Shown: positions 20,716 through 30,684, counted from the stretch's first letter. The stretch is 64,000 nt of DNA from Micromonospora avicenniae (GCF_900156065.1 NZ_FTNF01000001.1:186001-250000), one strand, 5' to 3'. The notes: generated by a model from the letters alone, not told the origin. Made by a program: numbers and translations.

Positions 20716-21881
20716 GGGTCCTCCTCACTCGTCCGGGCAGGTTCGCCCCGGTCTGCGGCCACCGAGCCGGACGGGCCGGTGAACCGGTCCGGCCGGAAGG
20801 GGGCGAGCAACGGATCGGGCACCCCGGTGGTCACGAGGTCGGCGATCAGGTCGGCGGTCACCGGGGTGAGCACGATGCCGTGCCGGTGGTGGCCGGTGGC
20901 CGCCAGCACGTCCGGTCGGCCCGGCAACGGGCCGAGGATCGGCGCGTTGTCCGGGGTGCCGGGGCGCAGCCCGGCGGCCGTCTCGATCAGGTCGTACTCG
21001 GCCAGCTCCGGCAGCAGATCCACGGCGGCCCGGAGCAGGCGGAGCACCGCCCCGGCGGAGACGTCGGTGTCGCGGCGCTCCTCGACGGTGGCGCCCACCA
21101 CCACCTCGCCACCGGCCCGGGGCACCAGGTAGACCTGCTCGCCGTCGGCGTACCCGCGGATGACGTGCCGGAAGCCCGGTGTGCCGCCACCGGGCGCGCG
21201 GAGCCGGAGCACCTGCCCCTTGACGGGGCGGACCGGCAACCCGGTGAGCGCGGCGGCACCGCAGCCGGCCGCCACCACGGTGACGGTGGCGTCCAGATCG
21301 GACAACGCGCGGACCGGTCCGCGCACGAGCACGACCCCGGCCCGCTCGGCGGCGGTGCGCAGCGCGGGCACCAGCAGCCGTGGATCCACCTGGTGGTCGG
21401 TCGCGGCGAACGCACCGCCGCGCACCCGGGGGGCGAGCGCCGGCTCGCGGTCGCGCAGCTCCGAGGGGCGCAGCGGGGTCACCGGCAGGTCGAGTTCCTG
21501 CTGGTACGCCCAGAGCCGCCGCGCCTCGGCCAGGTCGTCGGCGGTCAACCCGACCAGCAGGGTGCCGTCGGTGCGGTAGCCGAGGCCGACACCGGTCGCC
21601 TCGGTCAGCTCGGCCGCGAACGCCGGCCAGCGGCCGGCCGACTCCACCAGCAGCCCGGTCAGGTCCCGTTCGCCGAAGTACGCCTCCGAGACCGGGGCGA
21701 GCATGCCGGCGGCGACCGCCGAGGCCCCCGAGCCGGGGGCGGGATCGTGCACGGTCACGCGTAGCCCACGGGCGGCGCAGCGCCAGGCGACGGCGAGACC
21801 GATCGGTCCCGCACCCACCACCGCCACGTCCGCCCGGGCCACGTCGCCGGCAGGGGTCGACGTGGACCGGGCGCTCAGCAC
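20706..21881 (-). CDS. thiO: Glycine oxidase ThiO
   Basis: FAD-dependent oxidase that makes dehydroglycine (iminoacetate) for ThiG in aerobes. The product is 391 aa. The N-terminal Rossmann motif is VAVVGAGPIGLAVAWRCAAR, and the C-terminal half has AAGLRPGTPDNAPILGPLPG and ATGHHRHGIVLTPVTADLIA, typical of the DAO family. GTG start at 21881 inside the last codons of thiE (7-bp overlap). Confidence 0.96.
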
Positions 21882-22501
21882 GTCAGCGCCTCGATCAGCT
21901 CGGTCGTGGCGCGGGCCGGGTCGGCCGCCCCGGAGAGCGCGCCGACGACAGCCACCCCGTACGCCCCGGCTGCCCGTAGCTCCGGTACGGCGGATGCGGT
22001 CACACCGCCGATCGCGATCACCGGGACGTCGACCGCCCCGGCCACCGCGCGTACGCCTGCCATGCCGATCGGTGGGGGCAGTCCCTCCTTGGTGCGGGTG
22101 GGCCGGCAGGGGCCGACCCCGAGGTAGCTGGCACCGGCGGTGACCGCCGCGGCGGCGGTGCCCGGTTCACGCGCGGTGGCGCCGAGCACGGCGGCCGGGC
22201 CGAGCACGTGCCGGGCCGCCGCGACGGGCAGGTCGTCCGCGCCGACGTGCCCGCCGGCCGCGCCGACCGCCAGCGCCACGTGGAGCCGGTCGTTGACCAG
22301 GCAGGTCGCCCCGTACGGCGCGCAGAGCGCGACGACCCGGCGGGCCAGGTCGTACGTCTCGCGGTCGGTGGCGGAGTCCTCGACCCGGACCTGCACGACC
22401 AGGTCCGCGCGGGCCGCGGTCAGGGCGGCCCGGACCACGGTGAGCGGATCGCGCCCGGGTCGGGTGTCGGTGATGAGATGCAGTCGTCCCAGGGACGGCA
22501 C
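21875..22501 (-). CDS. thiE: Thiamine phosphate synthase ThiE
   Basis: Joins HMP diphosphate and thiazole phosphate to give thiamine phosphate. The product is 208 aa, normal length. Diagnostic motifs: LHLITDTRPGRDPL, CLVNDRLHVAL, HVGADDLP, the pyrophosphate loop GVGPCRPTRTKEG, and AIGGVTASAVPEL. The GTG at 22501 is preceded by GGGAGGAG, which lies at the 3' edge of the TPP riboswitch, so translation initiation can be controlled directly by ligand binding. Confidence 0.95.
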   Translation of the reverse strand: MPSLGRLHLITDTRPGRDPLTVVRAALTAARADLVVQVRVEDSATDRETYDLARRVVALCAPYGATCLVNDRLHVALAVGAAGGHVGADDLPVAAARHVLGPAAVLGATAREPGTAAAAVTAGASYLGVGPCRPTRTKEGLPPPIGMAGVRAVAGAVDVPVIAIGGVTASAVPELRAAGAYGVAVVGALSGAADPARATTELIEALTC

Positions 22502-22507
22502 GGCAAC

Positions 22508-22606
22508 ACTCCTCCCTGCGCCGGCATTACCCGGATCAGGTTCGACGGTCGGGGGCTGACAGCCCCCCTCTCAGCCCGGTCCACCGGGCTCCCGTGGGTC
22601 ACTTGC
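22508..22606 (-). promoter_or_regulatory. TPP riboswitch (THI element)
   Basis: On the minus strand the leader carries the conserved GGGCTGAGAGG of the pyrimidine-sensor side and GAACCTGATCCGGGTAATGC followed by CGGCGCAGGGAGG on the pyrophosphate-sensor side, in the right order and spacing, with a GGGGGCTGTCAGCCCCC variable P3 stem. The 3' P1 strand contains the thiE Shine-Dalgarno (GGGAGG), so sequestration of the ribosome site is the likely mechanism. It controls the seven-gene thi operon. Confidence 0.97.
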
Positions 22607-22612
22607 TCCGCC

Positions 22613-22641
22613 ACCGTACGACAGACCGGCGGCGCTGCCAA
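22613..22641 (-). promoter_or_regulatory. Promoter of the thi operon
   Basis: -35 TTGGCA (22636-22641), 17-nt spacer, -10 TACGGT (22613-22618) on the minus strand. Predicted transcription start near 22606, exactly where the riboswitch begins, which supports the call. Confidence 0.65.
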
Positions 22642-22901
22642 GGGTGAGACCGGCGACAGCGGTGGCGGGGTTCCGCCGGGGGCGCTTCATGCGGTCCTGT
22701 TCGGAATGTCGCCTGCCGTTGCCAAACCGTTACCGTCTGGCATCTTGCCCGACACGCATCCACCGGAATTAATTTGTTCAGCGATTCGACAAAAATGTTG
22801 GTGCGGACGCCATGGCCCGGTGCCCGCACCACCCCACCCCGGGACGGTCTTCGGCGAGCCGGCCCCCGCGATCCCCTGTCCACCGCGACATAGGAGGCGG
22901 C

Positions 22902-25900
22902 GTGTCCCGCACTCGTCGTGCCCGCTCACCCATCACAGCCATCCTGCTCTCCCTCGCCCTCACCTCGACGGCCCTGTTCGGCACGTCGGCCGCACAGGCC
23001 GCACCGACCGCCGGCGCGACCACCGCGCGAGCCGCTCAGGCCGCCGCGGCCGCGCCGGCGAGCCAGGCGCTGCCCAAGGCCGCCGCCGACGAGTCCTTCT
23101 CCGTGCTGGTCTTCTCGAAGACGGCCGGGTTCCGGCACGATTCCATCCCCACCGGCATCGCCGCCATCCAGCAGCTCGGCGCGGAGCACGGCTTCACCGT
23201 GGACGCCACCGAGGACGGCGGCGCGTTCACCGACGCGAACCTCGCGAAGTACCAGGCCGTCATCTGGCTCTCCACGACCGGCGACGTCCTCGACGCCGAC
23301 CAGCAGGCGGCCTTCGAGCGCTACGTGAAGGCCGGCGGTGGTTACGTCGGCATCCACGCCGCCTCGGACACCGAGTACAGCTGGGCCTGGTACGGCGACC
23401 TGGTCGGCGCGTACTTCGCCAACCACCCGCAGAACCAGCAGGCCACCGTCAAGGTGGAGGACCACGCCCACCCGTCCACCGCCGAACTGCCGGACCGCTG
23501 GTCCCGGTTCGACGAGTGGTACAACTTCCAGACCAACCCGCGGCCGGACGTGCACGTGCTGGCCAGCCTGGACGAGAAGAGCTACAACCCGGGCGCGGGC
23601 GCGATGGGCGCCGACCACCCGACCGCCTGGTGCCAGGACTTCGACGGCGGTCGGTCCTGGTACACCGGCGGCGGGCACACCCGTGAGTCGTACGCCGAGC
23701 CCGAGTTCCTCAAGCACCTGCTCGGCGGCATCCAGACGGCGGCCGGCGTGGTCGACGCCGACTGCGGCGCGTCGAAGACCGCCAGCTTCGAGAAGGTCAC
23801 GCTGGACAGCAACACCAGCAACCCGATGGAGCTGGACGTCGCCCCGGACGGGCGGGTCTTCTACGTCGAGCGCGACGGCCGGGTGCAGATCGTCAAGCCG
23901 GACACCGGCAACACGGTCACCGCGGTCGACCTGGACGTCTTCACCGGCAACGAGGACGGCCTCATCGGCATCCGCCTCGACCCGGACTTCGCCACCAACA
24001 ACTGGGTCTACCTGTACTACGCCCCGAACGACGGGATCGCGCGCAACCTGCTGTCCCGGTTCACGGTGACCGGCGACACCATCGACCCGGCCAGCGAGAA
24101 GCAGGTGCTCCGGGTCGACACCCAGCGCAACACCTGCTGCCACGCCGGCGGCAGCATGACCTTCGACAATGCCGGCAACCTCTACCTGGCCACCGGCGAC
24201 AACACCAACCCGTTCGAGTCGAACGCCTACACGCCGATCGACGAGCGGCCGGGGCGGCAGGACTACGACGCGCAGCGCACCGCGGGCAACACCAACGACC
24301 TGCGCGGCAAGGTGCTCCGGATCCACCCGGAGGACGACGGGACGTACACCGTCCCGGCCGGCAACCTCTTCCCGCCGGGCACCGAGAAGACCCGTCCCGA
24401 GATCTACGCGATGGGCTTCCGCAACCCGTTCCGGATCGGCACCGACCCGAAGACCGGCACCCTCTACGTCGGCGACTACGGACCGGACGCGAACGCCGAC
24501 AACCCGAACCGGGGCCCCCGCGGCCTGGTCGAGTGGAACATCGTCAGCCCCGGCAACTACGGCTGGCCGTACTGCACGGGGACGAACGAGGCGTACAACG
24601 ACTACACCTTCCCGTCCGGCCCGAGCGGGGCGAAGTTCGACTGCTCCGCACCGGTGAACGACTCGCCCAACAACACCGGTCTCACCAACCTCCCGCCGGT
24701 CGTGCCGGCCACCGTCGACTACGGGTACGCCGGTGACGCGCGTTATCCGGAGATCGGCGGCGGCGGTGCCCCCATGGGCGGCCCGGTCTACCGGTACGAC
24801 GCCGAGCTGAACTCGGCGCGCAAGTGGCCGGCCTACTACGACGGCAAGGCGCTGCTCGGCGAGTGGAACCAGTCGAAGATGTACACGATGCAGCTGACCG
24901 CCGACGGCAAGTCGCTGGTCGACATCAACCAGCTGCTCACCGGCATGAGCCTGATCCGGCCGATGGACTTCGAGTTCGGCCCCGACGGCGCGCTCTACCT
25001 GATCGAGTGGGGCAGCGGCTTCGGCGGTAACAACGACAACTCCGGCGTCTACCGGATCGACTACATCGCCGGTGACCGGGCCCCGATCGCGGTGGCCAGC
25101 GGCGCACCGACCTCCGGGCCGGCACCGCTGACCGTGGCCTTCTCCAGCGCCGGTTCCCGCGACCCGGACGGCGGCACGCTCACCTACGCCTGGACGTTCG
25201 GCGACGGGCAGACCTCCACCGAGGCCAACCCGACGCACACGTACGCCACGGCCGGCAACTTCACCGCCCAGCTCACCGTCACCAACCCGAAGGGCCGTAC
25301 GGCGGTCGCGAACGTGCCGGTGACCGTGGGCAACACCGCCCCGACCGTGCAGATCGAGTTCCCGCCGGACGGCGGCTTCTTCGACTGGGGTGACCAAGTC
25401 CGCTACACGATCAAGGTGACCGACCCGGAGGACGGCGAGATCGACTGCGACCGGGTCCAGCTCCAGGTGCTGCTCGGCCACGACGAGCACGCCCACCCGC
25501 TGGAGCAGCACACCGGCTGCACCGGCACGGTCCAGACGTCGCTGGCCTCCGGGCACGGCGCCGAGGCGAACGTCTTCAGCGTCTTCGAGGCGACGTACAC
25601 CGACGACGGCGGCACCGGCGGTGCCGGCGCGCTCACCGGCCGGGCGATCGAACAGCTCCAGCCGAAGCGCAAGCAGGCCGAGTACTTCACGGCCACCGGA
25701 CGGGCGCCGGGCAGCACCGGCGGCGGTGACCCGGGCGTGCAGCGGGAGACCACCGGCGACACCGCGGGCGGCGGGCAGAACATCGGATTCATCGAGGACG
25801 GCGACTGGTGGTCGGTGGCCCCGGCGAACCTGACGAACATCAGCGACATCCGGTTCCGCGCGGCCTCGGCCACCACCGGCGGCCGGATCGACGTCCGCGC

Positions 25901-28745
25901 CGGAGCGGTCGACGGGCCACTGGTCGCGCAGGCCACCGTGCCCGGCACCGGTGACTGGCAGACGTACACGGACGTGACGGCACCGGTCACCGGCGCCGCC
26001 AGCGGAACGCTGTACTTCATCGCCAAGGACCCGAACGGCGGCGCCGGCTCGCTGCTGAACGTCAACTGGATGGACTTCCTCGGTCGGGGGGTCACCGAGA
26101 ACGCACCACCGGTGGTCACCGCCACCGCGACCCCGACCACCGGCACCGCGCCGCTCGCCGTCGCCTTCGACGGCACGGCCACCGACGCCGAGGGGAACAC
26201 CCCGCTGACGTACGCCTGGGAATTCGGTGACGGCGGCACCGCAGCCACGTTGGACGCCACCCACACGTACACCAGCCCGGGTACCTTCACCGCCACCCTG
26301 ACGGTGACGGACAGCAAGGGCGCGAAGTCGTACGCCACCGTTGCGGTGCGGGTGGACGCGCCGAACACGTCCTGCTTCGGGGCGCGGTCGGACGACTTCA
26401 ACGGCGACAGCCTCGACAAGAGCCGGTGGAGCACCATAGTCCGGGAGAACCAGCTCTACTCGGTCTCCGGCGGTGTCCTGCGGCTGCCCACCTCGGTGGG
26501 TGACCTCTACGGTGCCCGTAACGACGCCACCAACCTGGTGCTCCAGCCGGCACCGGCCGGGGCTTGGCAGGCGACCACCCGGGTCACCCTGCCGGTGACG
26601 GCCAACTACCAGCAGGCCGGTCTGCTGATCTACGGCGACGACGAGAACTACGCCAAGCTGGACCTGCTGTACAACGGCAGCCGCCGGGTGGAGTTCATCC
26701 GGGAGACGGCCGGCACGCCACGCAACGAGGGTGCCGACAGCGCCGCCGCACCGACGGGTGACACCGTGCACCTGCGACTGATCAGTGACGGGACGAACCT
26801 GACCGCGGCCGTCTCGGCCGACGGGCAGACCTTCACCCCGGTCGGCCGGTCGGCCGCGCTCGCCGGGATCACCAACCCGCGGATCGGGGTCTTCGCCCTC
26901 AACGGCGGCACGGACGCGCCGGTCGTCGACGCGGCCTTCGACTGGTTCCAGGTCTCGCCGGACGAGCCGGCCGGGTCGGTCGAGCCGTCCGACGAGTTCA
27001 CCGGGACCACGCTCGACAAGTGCCGGTGGGACGCGATCCTGCGGGAGAATGCAGCCGGTTACCGGGTCAGCGACGGTGCGTTGCGGATCGACGTGCCCAA
27101 CGGCGACATCTACGGCACCGACAACACCGGGCCGGCGAACTTCATCCTCCAGACCGCGCCGTCCGGCGACTGGACCCTGGAGACGAAGGTCGACGGCAGC
27201 CAGCTGAACGAGCAGTACCAGCAGGCCGGTCTGATCGTGCACGCCGACGACGACAACTACCTGAAGTTCGACTACATCGTGGACAACCAGCCCGGCCAGC
27301 CGGTGACGCGGCGGATCGAGTTCCGCAGCGAGATCGGCGGGACGGTGCAGAACCCGCAGCCGGAGGCGGCGAACCTGACCGGCTCGGTGTGGTACCTGCG
27401 GCTGGCCCGCAGCGGTGACACCTTCACCGCGTCGTACTCGGCGGACGGGACGACCTGGACGTCGTTGACGGCGCTGACCAACAGCGCGGTCGGGGCCACC
27501 CCGAAGGTGGGTCTGTTCACCCTCGGGGCCAACCAGACCGCCTCGAAGACCGCCGTGTTCGACTACTTCCGCCTCAGCACGGAGGTCGCCGACGAGACGG
27601 CTCCGGTGACCACGGCCACCGTCACGGGCACCCCGGTCGAGGGTTGGCACACCGGGCCGGTGACGGTCACCCTGGCCGCCACCGACGAGGACGGCGGCAG
27701 CGGCCTGGCCGGCACCGAGTACCAGCTGGACGGGGCGCAGAACTGGACGGCGTACACCGGGCCGGTCCCGGTGAGCGGGGACGGCGAGCACGAACTGCGG
27801 TTCCGCTCGACCGACCAGGCGGGCAACGTGGAGTCGACGAAGACCGTCGCCGTGAAGATCGACGCCACGGCGCCGGTGACCTCGGCGACGTTCGCTCCGG
27901 CCAACGACGAGGGTTGGCACGACGGGACCATCCCGGTCGTGCTGACCTCGACCGACGCCGGTTCCGGTGTGAAGTCGGTTGAATGGTCGCTGGACGGTGG
28001 CGCGTGGACGCCGTACTCGGAGCCGGTCGAGGTGACCGGTGACGGGCAGCACGAGCTGCTGTTCCGGTCGACCGACAAGGCGGGCAACGCCGAGACGTTG
28101 AAGTCGGCGGTGGTGCGCATCGACGGCACCAAGCCGACGCTGCTGGTCTCCGGGCTCGCCGACGGCCAGCTCTACGGCGACAGCCAGGACGTCCGGGTGT
28201 CCTGGCAGGCGGTCGACCCGACCTCGGGCATCGCGAGCGTGACCGGCGAGCTGGACGGCCGGCCGTACGCGAGCGGCACGCTGCAGGCCATGTACGAGCT
28301 GCCGCTCGGCCTGCACGAGCTGACCGTCACCGCGACCGACAAGGCGGGGAACGAGACCACCTCCGCGGTCCGGTTCTTCGTCACCACCTCGTTCCGGGAC
28401 ATGCAGAACCTGCTGGACCGGTTCAAGGCGACCGGTCGGCTCTCGGCCAAGGCGCACAAGCAGCTGACGGCGAAGCTCGACGCTGCCCGCAAGGCCGAGG
28501 CAGCCGGCAACGACGACAAGGCGATCAAGCAACTGACCGCCTTCCGCGAGCTCGCCGCCGACGCCACGCTGGTGGCCGAAGGTGAGATCCGGGACGTGCT
28601 GGTCCGGGACGCCGACGCCATGATCGTCCGACTGGGCGGCACGGCCAGCAAGGCCGGGGTGAAGGCCAACGACGGCGAACCCGTCGCCGGGGCCGGCCGG
28701 TTGGGCGGCGACGTCACCCGGCTCGCTCCGGGCCGTCGGCTCTGA
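22902..28745 (+). CDS. Giant secreted multidomain protein: ThuA, sorbosone-dehydrogenase-like propeller, PKD, CBM6-like, Ig-like
   Basis: 1947 aa from the GTG at 22902 after AGGAGG. A signal peptide (SPITAILLSLALTSTALFG) ends in AQAA. Domains in order, approximate residues: ThuA-like 65-290 (SVLVFSKTAGFRHDSI); glucose/sorbosone dehydrogenase-type propeller 296-726 with LRIHPEDDG and GFRNPFRIGTDP; PKD 727-812; Ig-like 812-910; CBM6-like 920-1062 (IGFIEDGDWWSV); PKD 1066-1150; two DUF1349/concanavalin-like lectin modules 1160-1353 and 1360-1563; Ig-like repeats 1563-1830; helical C-terminal FIMAH-like module 1831-1913. This architecture is seen in secreted sugar-oxidising or glycan-binding proteins. 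The substrate is unknown, and PQQ dependence is possible but unproven. Confidence 0.9.
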   Translation: MSRTRRARSPITAILLSLALTSTALFGTSAAQAAPTAGATTARAAQAAAAAPASQALPKAAADESFSVLVFSKTAGFRHDSIPTGIAAIQQLGAEHGFTVDATEDGGAFTDANLAKYQAVIWLSTTGDVLDADQQAAFERYVKAGGGYVGIHAASDTEYSWAWYGDLVGAYFANHPQNQQATVKVEDHAHPSTAELPDRWSRFDEWYNFQTNPRPDVHVLASLDEKSYNPGAGAMGADHPTAWCQDFDGGRSWYTGGGHTRESYAEPEFLKHLLGGIQTAAGVVDADCGASKTASFEKVTLDSNTSNPMELDVAPDGRVFYVERDGRVQIVKPDTGNTVTAVDLDVFTGNEDGLIGIRLDPDFATNNWVYLYYAPNDGIARNLLSRFTVTGDTIDPASEKQVLRVDTQRNTCCHAGGSMTFDNAGNLYLATGDNTNPFESNAYTPIDERPGRQDYDAQRTAGNTNDLRGKVLRIHPEDDGTYTVPAGNLFPPGTEKTRPEIYAMGFRNPFRIGTDPKTGTLYVGDYGPDANADNPNRGPRGLVEWNIVSPGNYGWPYCTGTNEAYNDYTFPSGPSGAKFDCSAPVNDSPNNTGLTNLPPVVPATVDYGYAGDARYPEIGGGGAPMGGPVYRYDAELNSARKWPAYYDGKALLGEWNQSKMYTMQLTADGKSLVDINQLLTGMSLIRPMDFEFGPDGALYLIEWGSGFGGNNDNSGVYRIDYIAGDRAPIAVASGAPTSGPAPLTVAFSSAGSRDPDGGTLTYAWTFGDGQTSTEANPTHTYATAGNFTAQLTVTNPKGRTAVANVPVTVGNTAPTVQIEFPPDGGFFDWGDQVRYTIKVTDPEDGEIDCDRVQLQVLLGHDEHAHPLEQHTGCTGTVQTSLASGHGAEANVFSVFEATYTDDGGTGGAGALTGRAIEQLQPKRKQAEYFTATGRAPGSTGGGDPGVQRETTGDTAGGGQNIGFIEDGDWWSVAPANLTNISDIRFRAASATTGGRIDVRAGAVDGPLVAQATVPGTGDWQTYTDVTAPVTGAASGTLYFIAKDPNGGAGSLLNVNWMDFLGRGVTENAPPVVTATATPTTGTAPLAVAFDGTATDAEGNTPLTYAWEFGDGGTAATLDATHTYTSPGTFTATLTVTDSKGAKSYATVAVRVDAPNTSCFGARSDDFNGDSLDKSRWSTIVRENQLYSVSGGVLRLPTSVGDLYGARNDATNLVLQPAPAGAWQATTRVTLPVTANYQQAGLLIYGDDENYAKLDLLYNGSRRVEFIRETAGTPRNEGADSAAAPTGDTVHLRLISDGTNLTAAVSADGQTFTPVGRSAALAGITNPRIGVFALNGGTDAPVVDAAFDWFQVSPDEPAGSVEPSDEFTGTTLDKCRWDAILRENAAGYRVSDGALRIDVPNGDIYGTDNTGPANFILQTAPSGDWTLETKVDGSQLNEQYQQAGLIVHADDDNYLKFDYIVDNQPGQPVTRRIEFRSEIGGTVQNPQPEAANLTGSVWYLRLARSGDTFTASYSADGTTWTSLTALTNSAVGATPKVGLFTLGANQTASKTAVFDYFRLSTEVADETAPVTTATVTGTPVEGWHTGPVTVTLAATDEDGGSGLAGTEYQLDGAQNWTAYTGPVPVSGDGEHELRFRSTDQAGNVESTKTVAVKIDATAPVTSATFAPANDEGWHDGTIPVVLTSTDAGSGVKSVEWSLDGGAWTPYSEPVEVTGDGQHELLFRSTDKAGNAETLKSAVVRIDGTKPTLLVSGLADGQLYGDSQDVRVSWQAVDPTSGIASVTGELDGRPYASGTLQAMYELPLGLHELTVTATDKAGNETTSAVRFFVTTSFRDMQNLLDRFKATGRLSAKAHKQLTAKLDAARKAEAAGNDDKAIKQLTAFRELAADATLVAEGEIRDVLVRDADAMIVRLGGTASKAGVKANDGEPVAGAGRLGGDVTRLAPGRRL

Positions 28746-28820
28746 TCCGATGGCGGCCCCTTTCCGGCGCACCCGCGCCGGGGAGGGGCCGCCCCCCGTA
28801 TCCGCAGTGAGGAGACGTCC

Positions 28821-29363
28821 GTGACGCGTACCTGGAAGGCGCTCGCCGCCCTGCTCGCCGGACTGGCCCTGATCCTCCTGACCGCGGCGCCGGCCGCTGC
28901 CCATACCGGGAAGCTGAAACTGACCGTGGCCGGTGACGGGGCCGACGGGGTCACCGTGCAGGCCGTGTACGCCGACGGCCACCGGCTGGACCAGCTGGTG
29001 CGACTTACGCTGACCGCAGTCGGGCCGGACGGGCAGCGCGTCGGGCCGCTGCAACTGGAACCGGCGCCCGAGGGCCAGGGCTTCTACACCAGCGGTCCGC
29101 TCCTCTCCCCCGGCCGCTGGCGGGTGACGGTCGCTGCCCCGGCCCCGAACAGGAGCGAGGCCAGCGCGCAGGTGCAGGCCCGCCCCGCCCAGTCGCCCGC
29201 GCCGGCGGTGCCGGCTGCGGCCACCGCACCGGCGGCCGACGCCCGGGCCACCTCGGGTGCCGGGAGTGCCTGGTGGTGGCCGATCGGGCTGTCGGTCCTC
29301 GTGCTCGCCGCCCTGGCGGTGGCGCTGCCGATGCTGCTCACCCGCCGCCGCACGGACGGATGA
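28821..29363 (+). CDS. Exported, C-terminally membrane-anchored CopC-like small protein
   Basis: 180 aa. Signal peptide ALLAGLALILLTAAPAAAH, then a compact beta-rich domain of about 95 residues (LKLTVAGDGADGVTVQAVYA; GFYTSGPLLSPGRWRVTV), an Ala/Pro linker and a C-terminal TM WPIGLSVLVLAALAVALPML followed by RRR. The mature N-terminal His and the Ig-like fold resemble CopC/YcnJ-type proteins, but no metal-binding Met cluster is seen. It lies 75 bp after the giant secreted protein and is probably co-transcribed. The stop codon lies in the first copy of a 17-bp tandem repeat. Confidence 0.7.
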   Translation: MTRTWKALAALLAGLALILLTAAPAAAHTGKLKLTVAGDGADGVTVQAVYADGHRLDQLVRLTLTAVGPDGQRVGPLQLEPAPEGQGFYTSGPLLSPGRWRVTVAAPAPNRSEASAQVQARPAQSPAPAVPAAATAPAADARATSGAGSAWWWPIGLSVLVLAALAVALPMLLTRRRTDG

Positions 29364-29403
29364 GCCGCTCGGACGGGTGAGCCGCACGGACGGGTGAGCC
29401 GCA
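29353..29403. repeat. Three 17-bp tandem copies over a stop codon
   Basis: Units 29353-29369, 29370-29386 and 29387-29403; units 2 and 3 are identical, and unit 1 differs at two positions. Unit 1 contains the stop codon of the upstream gene (29361-29363). Confidence 0.8.
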
Positions 29404-29453
29404 CGGCGCGAGGTCGCCGGGGTTGCTCCGGCGACCCGCGCAAACCGCGGTGA

Positions 29454-29497
29454 GCCTGATACCTCAGCGGCATCAATATGCCGCTGAGGTATCAGGC
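29454..29497. terminator. 20-bp perfect hairpin with CAAT loop
   Basis: Arms 29454-29473 and 29478-29497 are perfect complements around a 4-nt loop. It lies between convergent genes and could terminate both, but its AT-richer sequence (TGATACCTCAGCGGCAT) differs from other terminators here and suggests a dispersed palindromic element. Confidence 0.7.
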
Positions 29498-29501
29498 CTC
29501 T

Positions 29502-29546
29502 CCGGAACACAGTCGACCGGGACAAAGTCGACCGGAACAGAGTCGA
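29502..29546. repeat. Three 15-bp tandem units
   Basis: Units 29502-29516, 29517-29531 and 29532-29546 follow the pattern CCGGRACAN AGTCGA. Confidence 0.8.
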
Positions 29547-29578
29547 GCCGCACTCGTGCGCCTCCGGCCGAGCCGGTC

Positions 29579-29730
<152 letters not shown>

Positions 29731-30684
29731 TCAGAGGATCTCGCGCAGGGCGTCCAGGTCCTCGTCGGTCGGCTGCCACACCCCGGCGGCCGCGTTGGCG
29801 AGCACCTGTTCGGGGGTGGTCGCCCCGGCGATCACCGAGGTCACTGCCGGCTGGGCGGCGAGCCCACCGATGGCCACCTGGAGCATGGTGAGGCCGCGCT
29901 CGTCCGCGTACCGGCCGATCGCCTCGATGCGGTCCCAATCAGCCGCGGCGAGCCGGGCGGCGTACCGGCCACCACCGGCGAGCCGGCTGCCGGCGGGCGG
30001 CGCCTCGCCCCGCTTGTACTTGCCGGTGAGCAGCCCGTTGGCCAGCGGGAAGAACGGCAGCAGCCCCAGCCCGAAACGCTCACACGCCGGGACCACCTCG
30101 GTCTCGACGGAGCGCTCCACCAGGCTGTACTGGTTCTGCGCGCTGATGAACCGGGACCGGCCGTTGGACGAGGCCACCCAGTCGGCGTCCGCGATCTGCC
30201 AGCCGGAGAAGTTGGAGTTGCCCAGGTAGCGCACCTTCCCGGCGCGGACCAGGTCGTCCAGGGCGGCGAGGGTCTCGTCGATCGGGGTGGCCGGATCGGG
30301 CTCGTGCATCTGGTACAGGTCGATGTAATCGGTGCCGAGCCGGCGCAGCGACGCCTCGACGGCCCGGGCGATGTAACGCCGGGCGCCCCGGGCACCGAAG
30401 TCCGGGCCGTTCAGGCCGTTCATGTCCATGCCGAACTTGGTGGCCACCACCACGTCGTCGCGGCGGCCCTTGAGCGCCTGCCCGAGCAGCTCCTCGGAAC
30501 TGCCCTGCGGCTCGCCGTAGATGTCCGCGGTGTCGAAGAAGTTGATCCCGGCGTCCAGCGCGGCGTCCACCACGGCGCGAGTGCCGTCGAAGTCGAGCTT
30601 GCGGCCGAAGTTGTTGCAGCCGATGCCGACGACGGACACCACGAGCCCGGAGTCGCCCAGCCGGCGGTAGGTCATGTCAGTCAC
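29731..30684 (-). CDS. Aldo/keto reductase
   Basis: 317-aa NADPH-dependent AKR-family oxidoreductase, TIM barrel. The catalytic tetrad is visible: D51 and Y56 in FDTADIYGEPQ, K83 in ATKFG and H127 in YQMHEPD. C-terminal cofactor-binding stretch VAIGGLAAQPAVTSVIAGAT. The start is GTG 30684 or the ATG at 30675; no strong Shine-Dalgarno decides. Physiological substrate unknown. Its stop codon is immediately followed by a long hexanucleotide repeat. Confidence 0.93.
   Translation of the reverse strand: MTDMTYRRLGDSGLVVSVVGIGCNNFGRKLDFDGTRAVVDAALDAGINFFDTADIYGEPQGSSEELLGQALKGRRDDVVVATKFGMDMNGLNGPDFGARGARRYIARAVEASLRRLGTDYIDLYQMHEPDPATPIDETLAALDDLVRAGKVRYLGNSNFSGWQIADADWVASSNGRSRFISAQNQYSLVERSVETEVVPACERFGLGLLPFFPLANGLLTGKYKRGEAPPAGSRLAGGGRYAARLAAADWDRIEAIGRYADERGLTMLQVAIGGLAAQPAVTSVIAGATTPEQVLANAAAGVWQPTDEDLDALREIL

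Noticed and set aside
22926..29525. A 6.6-kb minus-strand open frame opposite the giant secreted protein
   Set aside because: Its composition (Val/Arg/Gly/His-rich, no domains) is that of an antisense frame; the plus strand has a signal peptide, domains in order and a ribosome site.
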